A DNA stretch of 64,000 nucleotides from Ktedonobacter racemifer DSM 44963 (GCF_000178855.1 NZ_ADVG01000004.1:1860001-1924000); one strand, 5' to 3'. Shown: positions 17,121 through 26,085, numbered from the stretch's first letter. The notes: a model not told the origin generated them from the letters alone. Numbers and translations are program-made.

Positions 17121-18497
17121 ATGAATGTAGTAACACGAGGTATGAGAAACGCGTTCCGCAACGCCACGCGGACGTTGTCTATAGTCATAATTTTGGGTTT
17201 AAGCATCGGCCTGAGTCTGGTTATGCTCATCGCTCACCAGGCGGTACAAAGCAAGATTGCGACGACTAAGAGCTCGATTGGTAACACGGTGAGCATAATG
17301 CCGATCGAGGGCGGCACTACACTCAGTGCGGGCGGCGCTTTGTTGAAGACCAGTGATCTTAACAGAGTGAAATCGATAGCACATGTGACGAATGTGAACG
17401 AGCTGTTAAGTGATCGCGTGCAACCGCAAGGTACAAACGACCTGGGCGTGCCGGGTGCGCCGCCGAGGGCCGATGGCACGACAAGCCTCAAATCGCCGTA
17501 CACTGTACACTGCAATGACGGCACGTGCAACGGTGTTGGCAGGACGATATTATGTCTACCTAGCAGCGGCTGCAGTAATGGGCACCCACCCCGCGGCTTC
17601 AGCCTGTACATACCTATAGTGGGTACTACCGACCCGACCAATCCGTCCAACATATTTGCCTCATCGATTACTATAACCAGCGGCAATGCTATCGACGGCT
17701 CCAAAGACACCAACGACGCCATGGTTAGTAAAGCTATAGCACAAAAGAATAACCTAAGGGTAAGCTCGACATTTACCGCTTACAACAAAACGTTGACTGT
17801 GAGCGCAATTTTCAACAGCGATACGCAGGATGGCAACCAGACCATCATTGTCAGCTTGCCGACGGAGCAACACCTGACCGGCAAGACTGACGCAATCACC
17901 AGCGCGACCGCCACGGTTGATTCGCTGGAGAACCTGAGTTCTACTGTCACGGCCATTAGCAATGCCCTCTATTCGTTAGCGGATGTCACCAGTGATGTCG
18001 GCCAGGCCAACGCTGCGCTGCAACCGCTGGATAGCGTCAAGAATATCTCGCTCTACAGCCTCATCGGCGCGGTCATTGCTGGCGCGGTCATTCTCCTGCT
18101 CACCATGATCATGATCGTCCGCGAGCGCAAACGGGAGATCGGCGTGTTCAAAGCCATAGGGTTCAGCACTATCCGTATCATGTTTCAGTTCATGGCCGAA
18201 GCGCTCACACTGACGCTTTTAGGTATGGGCATAGGCGTGCTGGTCGGTGTGCTGGGCGGCAATCCGGTGACGACCACGCTGGTCAACAACAGCATGAACT
18301 CGATCAATAGTGGCGGGTCGACGGGGAAAGGCGGCGCTCCGGGCTTTAGCACCATCCAAAACATCCACGCCCAAATCGGCTGGAGCGTCATCCTCTACGG
18401 CCTTGCCGCCGCGGTGATCATCGCCCTGGTCGGGAGCGCCCTGGCCTCGTTCTTCATCAGCAACATAAGACCAGCCGAAGTATTAAGGAGCGAATAG
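17121..18497 (+). CDS. MacB/FtsX-type ABC transporter permease, 458 aa
   Basis: Membrane subunit of an ABC transporter. One N-terminal membrane span (about 18-40) is followed by a large extracytoplasmic domain (about 45-310) with four cysteines in CNDGTCNGVGRTILCLPSSGC. Three more spans lie at about 313-335, 360-380 and 425-448, in the FtsX arrangement, with RERKREIGVFKAIGFS after the second span. GAGG precedes the ATG. The ATPase gene starts 3 bp after the stop, so the two form one transporter. MacB-like systems export peptides, lipoproteins or antibiotics; no outer partner is expected or seen. The substrate is unknown. Confidence 0.9.
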   Translation: MNVVTRGMRNAFRNATRTLSIVIILGLSIGLSLVMLIAHQAVQSKIATTKSSIGNTVSIMPIEGGTTLSAGGALLKTSDLNRVKSIAHVTNVNELLSDRVQPQGTNDLGVPGAPPRADGTTSLKSPYTVHCNDGTCNGVGRTILCLPSSGCSNGHPPRGFSLYIPIVGTTDPTNPSNIFASSITITSGNAIDGSKDTNDAMVSKAIAQKNNLRVSSTFTAYNKTLTVSAIFNSDTQDGNQTIIVSLPTEQHLTGKTDAITSATATVDSLENLSSTVTAISNALYSLADVTSDVGQANAALQPLDSVKNISLYSLIGAVIAGAVILLLTMIMIVRERKREIGVFKAIGFSTIRIMFQFMAEALTLTLLGMGIGVLVGVLGGNPVTTTLVNNSMNSINSGGSTGKGGAPGFSTIQNIHAQIGWSVILYGLAAAVIIALVGSALASFFISNIRPAEVLRSE

Positions 18498-18499
18498 CC

Positions 18500-19177
18500 A
18501 TGTTACACGTTACAGACGTCAAACGAATGTTTCATGCCGGAGGCATCAAAGTACTCGCCGTCAACGGCGTCAGCTTCCAGGTCGACCAGGGCCAGTTCGC
18601 CAGCATCGTCGGCCAGAGCGGCAGCGGCAAAACCACGCTCATGAGTCTGCTCGGTGGTCTTGATAAGCCGACTGAAGGAAGTATTGAGATGGACGGCAAA
18701 GACATCGCCAAGATGCACGACCACTCCCTCATCGGTTACCGTAGCAAACAGATCGGTTTCGTCTTCCAGAGTTACAACCTGGTACCGAACCTGACGGCCA
18801 TGGAGAACGTGATGTTGCCCATGGAGGCCGCCAAAGTACCGGTCCGCAAACGGAAAGAGCGAGCCGTAGAACTACTGAGAGCGGTAGGGTTTACAGACGA
18901 CCAAATGAAACGGAAGCCAGGAAAACTGAGTGGCGGCCAGCAGCAGCGGGTAGCGATAGCGCGGGCACTTGCCAATAAACCGAGCCTGATTCTAGCCGAC
19001 GAGCCGACCGGCAACCTGGACAGCCAGACCGGTCAAATGATATTCGACCTGCTCAAAGGTCTGGCCCATAGCCAGCGGACGACCGTCATCGTTGTCACGC
19101 ACGACCTGTCCATGGCCAGACAAGCCGATATGATGTTTCAACTCAAGGACGGAAAGTTCATCGAGGAAGAGGGATAG
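18500..19177 (+). CDS. MacB/LolD-type ABC transporter ATP-binding protein, 225 aa
   Basis: Cytoplasmic ATPase that powers the permease encoded just upstream. Walker A is GQSGSGKTT (about 38-46), the Q-loop lies in GFVFQSYNLVP, the signature is LSGGQQQRVAIARAL, Walker B is LILADEPTGNLD and the switch histidine is in VVTHDLS. All catalytic residues are present and the length is typical. Start and stop spacing (2 bp after the permease stop) indicates a bicistronic unit. Confidence 0.93.
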   Translation: MLHVTDVKRMFHAGGIKVLAVNGVSFQVDQGQFASIVGQSGSGKTTLMSLLGGLDKPTEGSIEMDGKDIAKMHDHSLIGYRSKQIGFVFQSYNLVPNLTAMENVMLPMEAAKVPVRKRKERAVELLRAVGFTDDQMKRKPGKLSGGQQQRVAIARALANKPSLILADEPTGNLDSQTGQMIFDLLKGLAHSQRTTVIVVTHDLSMARQADMMFQLKDGKFIEEEG

Positions 19178-19267
19178 TCTGTAATTCCCAACATTGAGCG
19201 AGAAAACAGTGCGCGGGTATGCCAGTAATATGCTCTCCAAATTGCAGTTGGCAGACCGCGCCCAGGT

Positions 19268-19454
19268 GTAAATCACGGGATGATGATAGCGGAATCTGTA
19301 TCATTATGCTGGTCGCATAATAAGCGACATAAAAGGGAAGATGCGTATCTTTTCGCTCTCTATCGTCAAGATCTGCTTCGTAGGCTGCTTCATGCCTGCT
19401 GTCTGCGAACCCGCGTAATGATACAGATTCCGCTATCATCATTCCGTGATTTAC
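19268..19454. mobile_element. 187-bp MITE-like element with 39-bp inverted ends
   Basis: The ends 19268-19306 and 19416-19454 are inverted copies matching at 38 of 39 positions; the outer sequence is GTAAATCACGG and the inner GATACAGATTCCGC. The 109-bp middle has no gene. It fills much of the 636-bp gap between the ATPase and the next gene. I see no clear target duplication. Size and long ends fit a miniature inverted-repeat element mobilised in trans. Confidence 0.75.
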
Positions 19455-19813
19455 GCTCGCCGTAGGTGAAGCCATCGAGGCGCACGGCAAATTGAAAAGT
19501 GATGGTTCTCTGACGGCGTCGAATGTCGTTATCATACCATCGGACGTTCCGTCGGACGTTAGCACGAAGTAAAAGATGAGGCTGACACTTTGACACAGAG
19601 TGTCAATCTTGAGAATCAGTGGGCGGAAATCTGGCAATGAAGTGGGCGGTACAACGAGCATGAGGCTACAAAAGAAGAGGACAGTGGAGTGGCTCTGCGC
19701 TTCTTACAGCTTTGCTGGCTCTTCCCTCCTGATTGCTGGCCCTCCCACATCCTTGTCAAAGATGTTCACGATCTGTCTCATTTCATTGTCACATGTACAG
19801 AAAGGAACGAGAG

Positions 19814-21400
19814 ATGAGCGCACAACCGCAACCCAACAGCATAAATTCAGACATTGAACGGAAACCTGCCCGCCGCCCAGCCGGAGCCTATGACCCGGCA
19901 AAGGCGCTTGCCGCGGTGGAAGCAGTGCTCGCCGTTGTCGCGTTCGCCGTGCTGTGCGCCGTGGTGCTGTCCATCGCGCCTCAGCTGGCTGAGCCCGATG
20001 ACGATGCCTACCAGACATCGATCGTGGCGATGACCGAGGGGCATTTCCTGAGCCTGTCAGCCGCGCAGGTAACTGCCCTGACCGAACAGCTATTCAGCCG
20101 GCCCGGACTCGGAGGTGCCAACGGCGGAGTCCCGACCCCGAGCCAATGGGTCGAACTGTCCAACGGGCGGTATATCAGCGAGAAGGACCCCGGCTATCCG
20201 TTCCTCGCGGCACCGTTCCAGGCGCTCGGCATCATCCGGTGGGCGCAGCTATTCTACGGAGCCCTGGCCTGCCTTGGGCTGTTCGTCGGCGCCCGGCGCT
20301 GGCTCGGGCGCTGGGGCGGCCTGGCGGCGGTGGGCCTGTACTGCTCATCCGGAGCGGCGCTGCTGTTTGCCTGGCGCGATTACATGCCGACGTTCACCGA
20401 CGCCTCGCTCATCGCGGCGGGTTCCGGAACCCTGCTGTGGGCGGTGCTGGCAACCGAGGCCAGTTCCCGGCGACGCACCTGGGCCGGCCTCGCCGGGTTC
20501 GTGGCTCTTGAGATCGCGACCTTCGTCCGCTATACCGACATCGTAATCCTCGGCTGCGCCGTCGTGGCCGTGATCGTGACGTGGCGGCTGCGGGCAGCTT
20601 CGCTGCCCCTCCGCACGCTGTGCTGGTGGCTTACCTCGGTAGCGATCTTCGGCGCTGGCGTGGCCGTCTTCGATGACCTGGTCTACGGCGGCCCGCTCAC
20701 AACTGGGTACCGGCCCGGTGAGATCCAGTTCGGCCTCGGCGCTATCGTGCCGAATCTGCAGTTAATGCCCGCGCACCTGATGCAGGCCATGCCGATGCTG
20801 GTGCTCGGGCTGGCAGCGCTTGCGTGGATCATCGTGCGGAGGCTGGTGCTGCGGCGGGCCGACGGCCAGGCCGGCGCCGCAGCCCGCCGCGATCTGTGGG
20901 TCGGCCTGGCCCTGGCCGCGTCGTGGTTGGCGGTCTGGGGCCTCTACTCCGCGTACTCCTGGACGAATGATCCTTCCGAAGACACCTTGCAGGCGGCCAG
21001 GTTCTACGTTCCGGCGATCGGCGCGATCGCCCTGCTCGGCGCCTGGCTGGTGACCAGGATTCCTGGCCGTGCATGGCTGGCCGGCGTGATGTTAGCCGCC
21101 GTTGTCACGGCGATGTTCGTCCTGGGCGTGTGGTCCTTCCATACCATGATGGTCGCGGACGGTCTCTCCGAGCGCGCCTGCGTCGCTCAAAACCTCTGCG
21201 ACGCGCCAGTTTGGCAGGGGAGTCCCCTGCCAAACTCACCTGTTCATGTTCATTCTTCCTTGTCGTTGGGTACAATCCCACAAAGGTGGAAATTCGGCAA
21301 TGAAACCCATCTGGCTCGCTCTTGTAGTGAAAGCTCATCAGTAGACGACTTGAAGCATCTTTCTCTGTTTCAGTTGCGATTCCTTGAGATCCTTTCATAG
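19814..21400 (+). CDS. GC-rich polytopic membrane protein, possibly GT-C glycosyltransferase-like, with foreign tail
   Basis: About ten hydrophobic segments follow a short cytoplasmic N-terminus. An acidic loop after the first span (LAEPDDDAYQ) and NGRYISEKDPGYPFLAAPF recall GT-C enzymes, but I do not recognise a specific family. GC content is far higher than in neighbouring genes and codon use looks actinobacterial, which suggests transfer. The start at 19814 follows AAAGGA. After about residue 465 (CVAQNLCDAPVW) the composition changes and a 29-bp palindrome appears at 21208-21236. The last ~65 residues are probably not native, so the true 3' end seems to have been lost or replaced. Confidence 0.65.
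   Translation: MSAQPQPNSINSDIERKPARRPAGAYDPAKALAAVEAVLAVVAFAVLCAVVLSIAPQLAEPDDDAYQTSIVAMTEGHFLSLSAAQVTALTEQLFSRPGLGGANGGVPTPSQWVELSNGRYISEKDPGYPFLAAPFQALGIIRWAQLFYGALACLGLFVGARRWLGRWGGLAAVGLYCSSGAALLFAWRDYMPTFTDASLIAAGSGTLLWAVLATEASSRRRTWAGLAGFVALEIATFVRYTDIVILGCAVVAVIVTWRLRAASLPLRTLCWWLTSVAIFGAGVAVFDDLVYGGPLTTGYRPGEIQFGLGAIVPNLQLMPAHLMQAMPMLVLGLAALAWIIVRRLVLRRADGQAGAAARRDLWVGLALAASWLAVWGLYSAYSWTNDPSEDTLQAARFYVPAIGAIALLGAWLVTRIPGRAWLAGVMLAAVVTAMFVLGVWSFHTMMVADGLSERACVAQNLCDAPVWQGSPLPNSPVHVHSSLSLGTIPQRWKFGNETHLARSCSESSSVDDLKHLSLFQLRFLEILS
21208..21236. repeat. 29-bp hairpin near the 3' end of the membrane protein
   Basis: AGTTTGGCAGGGGA and its mirror TCCCCTGCCAAACT form a near-perfect palindrome exactly where the GC-rich gene stops looking native. 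This suggests an IS or repeat boundary, or a terminator captured inside the frame. Confidence 0.6.
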
Positions 21401-21653
21401 CTCTGCAAGAAGAGAGTCACCAAAAGTGGGCCAGTTCCTTCTGGGGGTAACGCTCATATGTCATTTGCTCCAATAAATAGCGCTGAATTTGAGGAATTAA
21501 ATGGCCCATGATGTAAAAGTGGGCAAAGGAAACGAACATTTTCCTTTCCTCTTTTCGCACACAAAAATCACTGGTATTTTTATCCGAAAGTGGGTAAAAT
21601 AATCCCACCAAATGAGGTTTTCATTCCCATCATCTACGTAGCGAGGAAAAAGC

Positions 21654-22256
21654 ATGCCAGGACAGACGTTTGCCTATCTGCGCGTTTCCAAACTCGATCA
21701 GGATCTGGAAAAGAACAAGCTGGACATTTTGAAGCTGGCCAATGAGGCCCATCTGGGGCACGTCCAATTCGTCGAAGAGAAGATCTCTGGAAAAGTCTCC
21801 TGGAGGAAGCGGCGGATCGCGACCATTCTGGAGGAGGCCGAGGAGGGTGATGCCATTATTGTGAGCGAATTATCTCGTTTGGGCCGAAGCATGTTAGAGT
21901 GCATGGAAATCCTGTCGCTCGCCCTGCAAAAAGGCATCCGTGTCTACGCCGTCAAAGGCAACTGGCAGCTCAATAATAGTATCCAGAGTAAGATTGTGGC
22001 GGTGGCGTTCGCTATGGCTGCGGAGATCGAGCGCGACCTGATCTCGCAGCGGACCACCGAAGCGCTCGCCGCTCGCAAGCAGCAGGGTATGCCACTGGGT
22101 CGCCCCAAGGGGGTTGGGAAGAGCAAACTAGATGCGTATCACGTGGAAATCACGGCACTGCTGAGCAACGGTGCAACCAAGACCTGGATTGCCAAGAAGT
22201 ACGGAACAACCCGCCGGAACTTGAGCCACTGGATGAAACAGCGCGGGATTGAGTAG
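21654..22256 (+). CDS. Serine recombinase (resolvase/invertase), 200 aa
   Basis: Small serine recombinase with catalytic S12 in FAYLRVSKLDQD, a conserved core ending in ELSRLGRSMLE, the long helix ERDLISQRTTEALAARKQQG, and a Hin-type helix-turn-helix tail (GRPKGVGKSKL then WIAKKYGTTRRNLSHWM). Length is typical for Tn3-type resolvases and DNA invertases. It stands alone beside transposase relics, so it is probably left from a Tn3-like element; whether it acts on the Tn3 copies at 1-8 kb cannot be told. A hairpin at 22311-22349 lies 55 bp downstream and may end transcription. Confidence 0.92.
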   Translation: MPGQTFAYLRVSKLDQDLEKNKLDILKLANEAHLGHVQFVEEKISGKVSWRKRRIATILEEAEEGDAIIVSELSRLGRSMLECMEILSLALQKGIRVYAVKGNWQLNNSIQSKIVAVAFAMAAEIERDLISQRTTEALAARKQQGMPLGRPKGVGKSKLDAYHVEITALLSNGATKTWIAKKYGTTRRNLSHWMKQRGIE

Positions 22257-22310
22257 GTCGAGCTTCGACAGGTCGAATCGCTTCGCCGAGTCTTTCGCCA
22301 GAGAAAATAG

Positions 22311-22349
22311 AGAATGACCCTCATAGCTCAAAGAGCTACTTCTCATTCT
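22311..22349 (+). terminator. Hairpin downstream of the serine recombinase
   Basis: AGAATGA at 22311-22317 pairs with TCATTCT at 22343-22349, with an inner AGCTC/GAGCT stem. It lies between the recombinase and an opposing transposase fragment and is followed by a T-rich stretch. Confidence 0.5.
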
Positions 22350-22668
22350 TTTGCTCTTTTTCCTTATGTCCTATTTTACGCGCATCTCGGCGCTGGGTCA
22401 TGAACGGCTCGGCAAACGGGGCAAGCCGTTCATAAAAGGCCAGCAGGGTGGGTTCGCCCGAAACCGCATAGCCGATGAGAACGGCAACAAAATCGATCAC
22501 GTCGTAGTGGCCAAAGCGTGCGCGGGCGAAACGCACCCCTTCTGCGATTGCCTTCAGAATTCCCTCGTGAGAGAGGCGATGAGCAAAGACGACCACTTCT
22601 CCCATCCAGGAAGGGGTTGAGGGCCTCGATTCCGGAGTAATCTGGATGTTGACCTGTAAATGGGGCAT
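22336..22668 (-). pseudogene. Transposase N-terminal fragment, about 110 codons
   Basis: The segment YDVIDFVAVLIGYAVSGEPT and LLAFYERLAPFAEPFM matches the N-terminal region of a DDE transposase common in such genomes, which normally continues with a PHRSTLSRFL-like block. Here the match ends after PFMTQRRDAR and the frame closes 15 codons later. It starts 14 bp after the alpha/beta hydrolase stop on the same strand. It is a remnant without a catalytic domain. Confidence 0.6.
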
Positions 22669-22682
22669 CCTTCCGTCACTCC

Positions 22683-23546
22683 TCAATGAACCGTGCGCGC
22701 TTCTGCCATCAAGCTTGTCACGATCTCTTCCCGGTAGTTGACGATCAAAGAGATATGACCTTCTCCTGGATAGTAGGTCGCTTTGCAGTGGGGAAGCCGT
22801 CTTGCCACCGCTCGCCCCATGACAATGGGCACATCTTGATCCAGTTCACCATGCCAGAGGTACATCGTGGGGAAAGCGATGTCTTCGAGCTTGAACCCCC
22901 ATGGGCGTCCCTCTCCTAACAGGGTATCGTAGGTCAGTCCTCTGGCTCCCTGGCGAAACACTTCCACCATGGAAGCTGCCCACAGGTCGCGGACTTCAGG
23001 AGCGAGGAGACTCTTGCGGTCCGGCTCAGGCCAACTCCGCGTGAAACGCGTCAGAGACGATCTTGCCTGTTCCTCGTTCTGAAAAAAACGGCTCATGACC
23101 CATATGATGGGGATCAGCAGCCAGGGCAGCCGTTGGTAGAAGCGCGCGCGAACCGGACCCACGCCAGACACGATCCCGCAGGCAGTCAGGCGGTCAGGGA
23201 TGCTGTACGCGCACGCTAAGGCATAGGGACCGCCTCCAGAGAGGCCCACCATGGCAAAGCGGTCAATCTGCAAGTGGTCAGCTACCTCGACCACATCAGC
23301 GGGCCAGTCCAACAGGCGACGGCCCTCCTGGAACTGAGATCGCCCCATCCCCGGACGATCTATGCCAATGAGACGAATCCCCGACTGCTGTGCTGTCCGC
23401 GCCAGAATTTCCGCTTCCAGGCGAGAACCACCAAAGTAGAGTAAGGTTTTGCCGGTCGGCATGCCGTAGGTTGTATAGCCGAGAGTTCGCCCGTCACGAA
23501 GACGGAGTGTGCTCTCATGGGTCTCAACTGGGTCAGTGCTTGACAT
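22683..23546 (-). CDS. Alpha/beta hydrolase, 287 aa
   Basis: Soluble alpha/beta-fold hydrolase, with nucleophile S103 in VGLSGGG, an acid probably in HGELDQDVPIV, and the catalytic histidine in GEGHISL near the end. IGIDRPGMGRS is the usual strand-loop before the nucleophile. The start at 23546 is chosen because AAGGAGGT lies 8 nt upstream; the frame extends further 5' without a good site. It is transcribed divergently from the tandem HxlR regulator with GTAC-type repeats between them, so it is likely controlled by that regulator. Substrate unknown; related genes handle esters or lactones and may answer electrophile stress. Confidence 0.88.
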   Translation of the reverse strand: MSSTDPVETHESTLRLRDGRTLGYTTYGMPTGKTLLYFGGSRLEAEILARTAQQSGIRLIGIDRPGMGRSQFQEGRRLLDWPADVVEVADHLQIDRFAMVGLSGGGPYALACAYSIPDRLTACGIVSGVGPVRARFYQRLPWLLIPIIWVMSRFFQNEEQARSSLTRFTRSWPEPDRKSLLAPEVRDLWAASMVEVFRQGARGLTYDTLLGEGRPWGFKLEDIAFPTMYLWHGELDQDVPIVMGRAVARRLPHCKATYYPGEGHISLIVNYREEIVTSLMAEARTVH

Positions 23547-23595
23547 AGCACGAGACCTCCTTCCTTTTTGAAGCAACTTGAATAGTTGGCTCTCC

Positions 23596-23623
23596 GTACT
23601 ACTTGGTACAAGCAAACTGTACC
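23596..23623. promoter_or_regulatory. Putative HxlR operator: three GTAC half-sites
   Basis: GTAC occurs at 23596-23599, 23606-23609 and 23619-23622, giving two overlapping inverted repeats (GTAC-N6-GTAC, and GGTACA-N7-TGTACC ending at 23623). HxlR-family operators such as the YodB box have a similar TAC/GTA layout. The site lies 50 bp upstream of the hydrolase and 80 bp upstream of the regulator. Confidence 0.55.
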
Positions 23624-23702
23624 GGAGGGAGAGGATGGAAACAAGTACGCAATTTTATCTGACAGAAGAGCGAAAGAACTTCTTTTGAAAGGAGCAATGT
23701 TC

Positions 23703-24437
23703 ATGCCAAGGCAGAAGAAGACCACCGTCTGCCCGCTCGGCGGGGACGGTCTGGGAGGCAAATGGAAGTTTGGGATTCTGCATCAGTTATTGAGTGGACC
23801 CAAACGTTTTGGCGAACTCCAGCGGCTCTTGCCCGAGGTGAGCCGACAGATGCTCACGATCCAATTGCGGGAGTTAGAGCAGACGGGATTGCTTGGCCGA
23901 CAGGCCTATGTCCAGGTGCCCCCGAAAGTGGAATACTCGCTTACGGAACTGGGATGGAGTTTAGAGTCGCTCTTGTGTCAGATGAGAACATGGGAAAAGT
24001 GGTACAGCGAGCAGATTGGCCCGCAATACGATTGGCTCGTGAGCCTGGGGGGGAGATGGAAGTTTTGGATCTGGTATCATCTGTTCAGTGGCCCCAAACG
24101 CTTCGGCGAGCTACAGCGGCTTCTGCCCCAGGCGAACCGGCAGACGCTCACCGTCCAGTTGCGGGAACTGGAACAGATGGGAGTGCTTCACCGGCAGACA
24201 TCCGCGCAGACGTCTCCAAAGATCGAATACACGTTGACGGAACTGGGGCACCAGTCAGAGCCGATGCTTCGCCAGATGTATGTCTTGGGAAGATGGTGCT
24301 GCGAGCAGATCGGCGTGGAATATGATTGGCCGGTGGGTGATGAGGCGCAAGACCTGGACGTGACTGGAAAAGAACGGGAGCGGTTTCCAACTCAAGCAGG
24401 ACAGAGCCAGTCAGTCTCTCATCGGACTTTTAGATGA
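23703..24437 (+). CDS. Tandem HxlR-family regulator, two winged-helix domains in one protein, 244 aa
   Basis: Two complete HxlR domains follow each other. Residues ~10-105 (LGGKWKFGILHQLLSGPKRF, then RQMLTIQLRELEQTGLL and VEYSLTELG) repeat at ~110-210 (LGGRWKFWIWYHLFSGPKRF, then RQTLTVQLRELEQMGVL and IEYTLTELG). Family members are normally 100-130 aa and bind DNA as homodimers, so this looks like a fused dimer. The first domain keeps the N-terminal cysteine (C10) that senses thiol stress in YodB/HypR-type members; the second lacks one at the matching place. The start at 23703 follows AAAGGAG. A polar tail of ~35 residues ends the protein. It probably regulates itself and the divergent hydrolase. 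Confidence 0.88.
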   Translation: MPRQKKTTVCPLGGDGLGGKWKFGILHQLLSGPKRFGELQRLLPEVSRQMLTIQLRELEQTGLLGRQAYVQVPPKVEYSLTELGWSLESLLCQMRTWEKWYSEQIGPQYDWLVSLGGRWKFWIWYHLFSGPKRFGELQRLLPQANRQTLTVQLRELEQMGVLHRQTSAQTSPKIEYTLTELGHQSEPMLRQMYVLGRWCCEQIGVEYDWPVGDEAQDLDVTGKERERFPTQAGQSQSVSHRTFR

Positions 24438-24600
24438 GCCTTCTCTGCGTTGCTCCTTTGCCCTCGTATTCGAGATGTGTCGCGTGAAGAGTAACCAGAA
24501 ACCATGGCTTGCCCATTTTCTGAGTTTGTAGGATTCTTCTTTACGAACGAGTTTTTCTGCTCTCCTGCCAGTTTTTTTACTTACTGTTCAGCTATTGAAC

Positions 24601-24672
24601 CTCGTTGCGCATCCCGTGGGAGGGTCAGAGCCAGTTCTCGAGGGAGAACATCTCGTTGCGCATCCCGTGGGA
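24601..24672 (+). repeat. Two 21-bp direct repeats, period 51
   Basis: CTCGTTGCGCATCCCGTGGG plus A occurs at 24601-24621 and 24652-24672, separated by a unique 30-bp stretch. The layout resembles one CRISPR unit, but only two copies exist, the repeat is short, and no cas gene is near. The rest of the gap 24438-24876 is AT-rich and holds nothing else I recognise. Confidence 0.6.
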
Positions 24673-24876
24673 ATATGCCAATAGTTGCGCAATGCAGAGG
24701 TAAATGAGAGAAAAAGGAGGCCAACTTGCCTGAAGAAATTTTCTGTATCATTACTATCCTCTTCACTTTCCACATAAACACATACGTAATACAATAGATA
24801 AATTGTACCTTAGGAATGAGTGTACAGACGTGCTTATTTCAAGTCAATCAATTCATTATTTGGCATTACTTATTAC

Positions 24877-25906
24877 TCAGGTAGTCTTGAACATTGTTTT
24901 CGTGTCTTCAACATTATTTTCGCTGTACACCTCGGATGAGTTTGGGATTGGGATGGGCAACCCCAGGATGATGCGTTCCTTGGGGCCGCGTAAAGGATCG
25001 ATGCGCGCGCGGATAGCGGCATCCGCCAGGACGCGAGCGGTTTCCTGGAAGGAGGCCGCCCCCAACCAGCTCGGCGTTTGCAGTGCTGCACGCGAGAGGC
25101 CGAGGATCTGGGGGCGCAGGGGGCAGGAGGCTCCGTGGGCGAGGTTCCAGGCCTGCACCTGGTAGGTGTCTACCAGGCTTCCAAGTGCCCATGGGGGTGT
25201 CGTCGAGGTAAGGACCCGGCCATAGCGGAGTAACTGCCGCACGATCACCTCCAGATGTTTATCGTGGATAGAGACGCCTGCCACGCTATAGACACGCTGT
25301 ACTTCACGGATGAGGTAGCGCGCGGTCGCCTCTTTCCCCTGAAAGCGGAGCAGATCCTTGAGATTCAGCGGCCCATCAGCCAGAGGCGTCCCCTTCTCGA
25401 CCCATTGGCTGGCCCGCACCAACAGGGGCATACCGAACGGGATACGGTAGCGGTGCCCCTGCCCAGCGGCGGGAAGCGTTTGCCCTGCTGGTAAGAGGGT
25501 GAGGGTGTGTTGTGTATCTCCTGGAGCGGAGTGAAGGTGAACCGTTCCGGTTTCTTGCGCAAGTGGCGCACAGGAATGGGGGAGGCGGGCTTCTAACAGT
25601 TCGTTGACGCGGGGCAGGCCCATCGTAATGTCGCCCTGCGCATGCGCGATCCCGCCGCTATGGAAGGTGCGCATGGTCAATTGAGTTCCCGGCTCCCCGA
25701 TGGACTGCCCCGCAATCACCCCCACCAGCGTTCCCCGCGCGACCATCTGGCGTTTGGCAAGGTCCCACCCGTAGCACTGCTGACAGAGCCCATACGGCGT
25801 GTGACAGGTCAGGGGCGAGCGGACGTCGACGGCCTCGACGCCTGTCTGTATGAGCGCGGCGATCTCCTCCTCTCCCAGGACGGCGCCGGCCTGCAGGCGG
25901 CACTGG
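24877..25906 (-). pseudogene. rpoC: RNA polymerase beta-prime subunit (rpoC), C-terminal fragment
   Basis: About 345 residues match the C-terminal part of RpoC. They begin in the second zinc region (VRSPLTC, GLCQQCYGWDLA, three cysteines left), continue through the jaw and trigger-loop-adjacent block GQSIGEPGTQLTMRTFHSGG and ITMGLPRVNELLEAR, and reach the terminal SWLGAASFQETARVLADAAI. Full RpoC is over 1,100 residues, so the catalytic NADFDGD part and everything before it are missing. The 5' break falls exactly at the 20-bp end of the IS4-like element (25907). An intact rpoC must exist elsewhere, so this is a spare 3' piece. The domain itself has no internal stop. Confidence 0.85.
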
Positions 25907-26085
25907 CTCTCTCCCTGACACTTTTTCAATGGAAGATAACGAGTAAATAAGAGCAAAAGGGGTGAGACGCACGCGTCACCGAGTACCTGGCAGCTTGAGA
26001 GAGGACTTTTGTGTCTGGGAGGAGGTCGGCGAACAGAAGAGATCGTCCTACAAGCAGAAATGTGAGCTGAAAGAGGACAATCTCC

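Noticed and set aside
20115..20546. Extra frame inside the GC-rich membrane protein
   Set aside because: Arg/Pro-rich composition typical of alternative frames in GC-rich DNA.
21417..21611. 64-codon leftward frame before the serine recombinase
   Set aside because: No recognisable family and no ribosome-binding site; the 21401-21653 gap is more likely promoter DNA and IS debris.
24601..24672. CRISPR array
   Set aside because: Only two copies of a 21-bp unit, no third repeat at the expected place, and no cas genes in the window.
24877..25956. A complete gene starting at 25956
   Set aside because: The first ~15 residues (MLLFTRYLPLKK) come from IS DNA; RpoC similarity begins only at the element edge.
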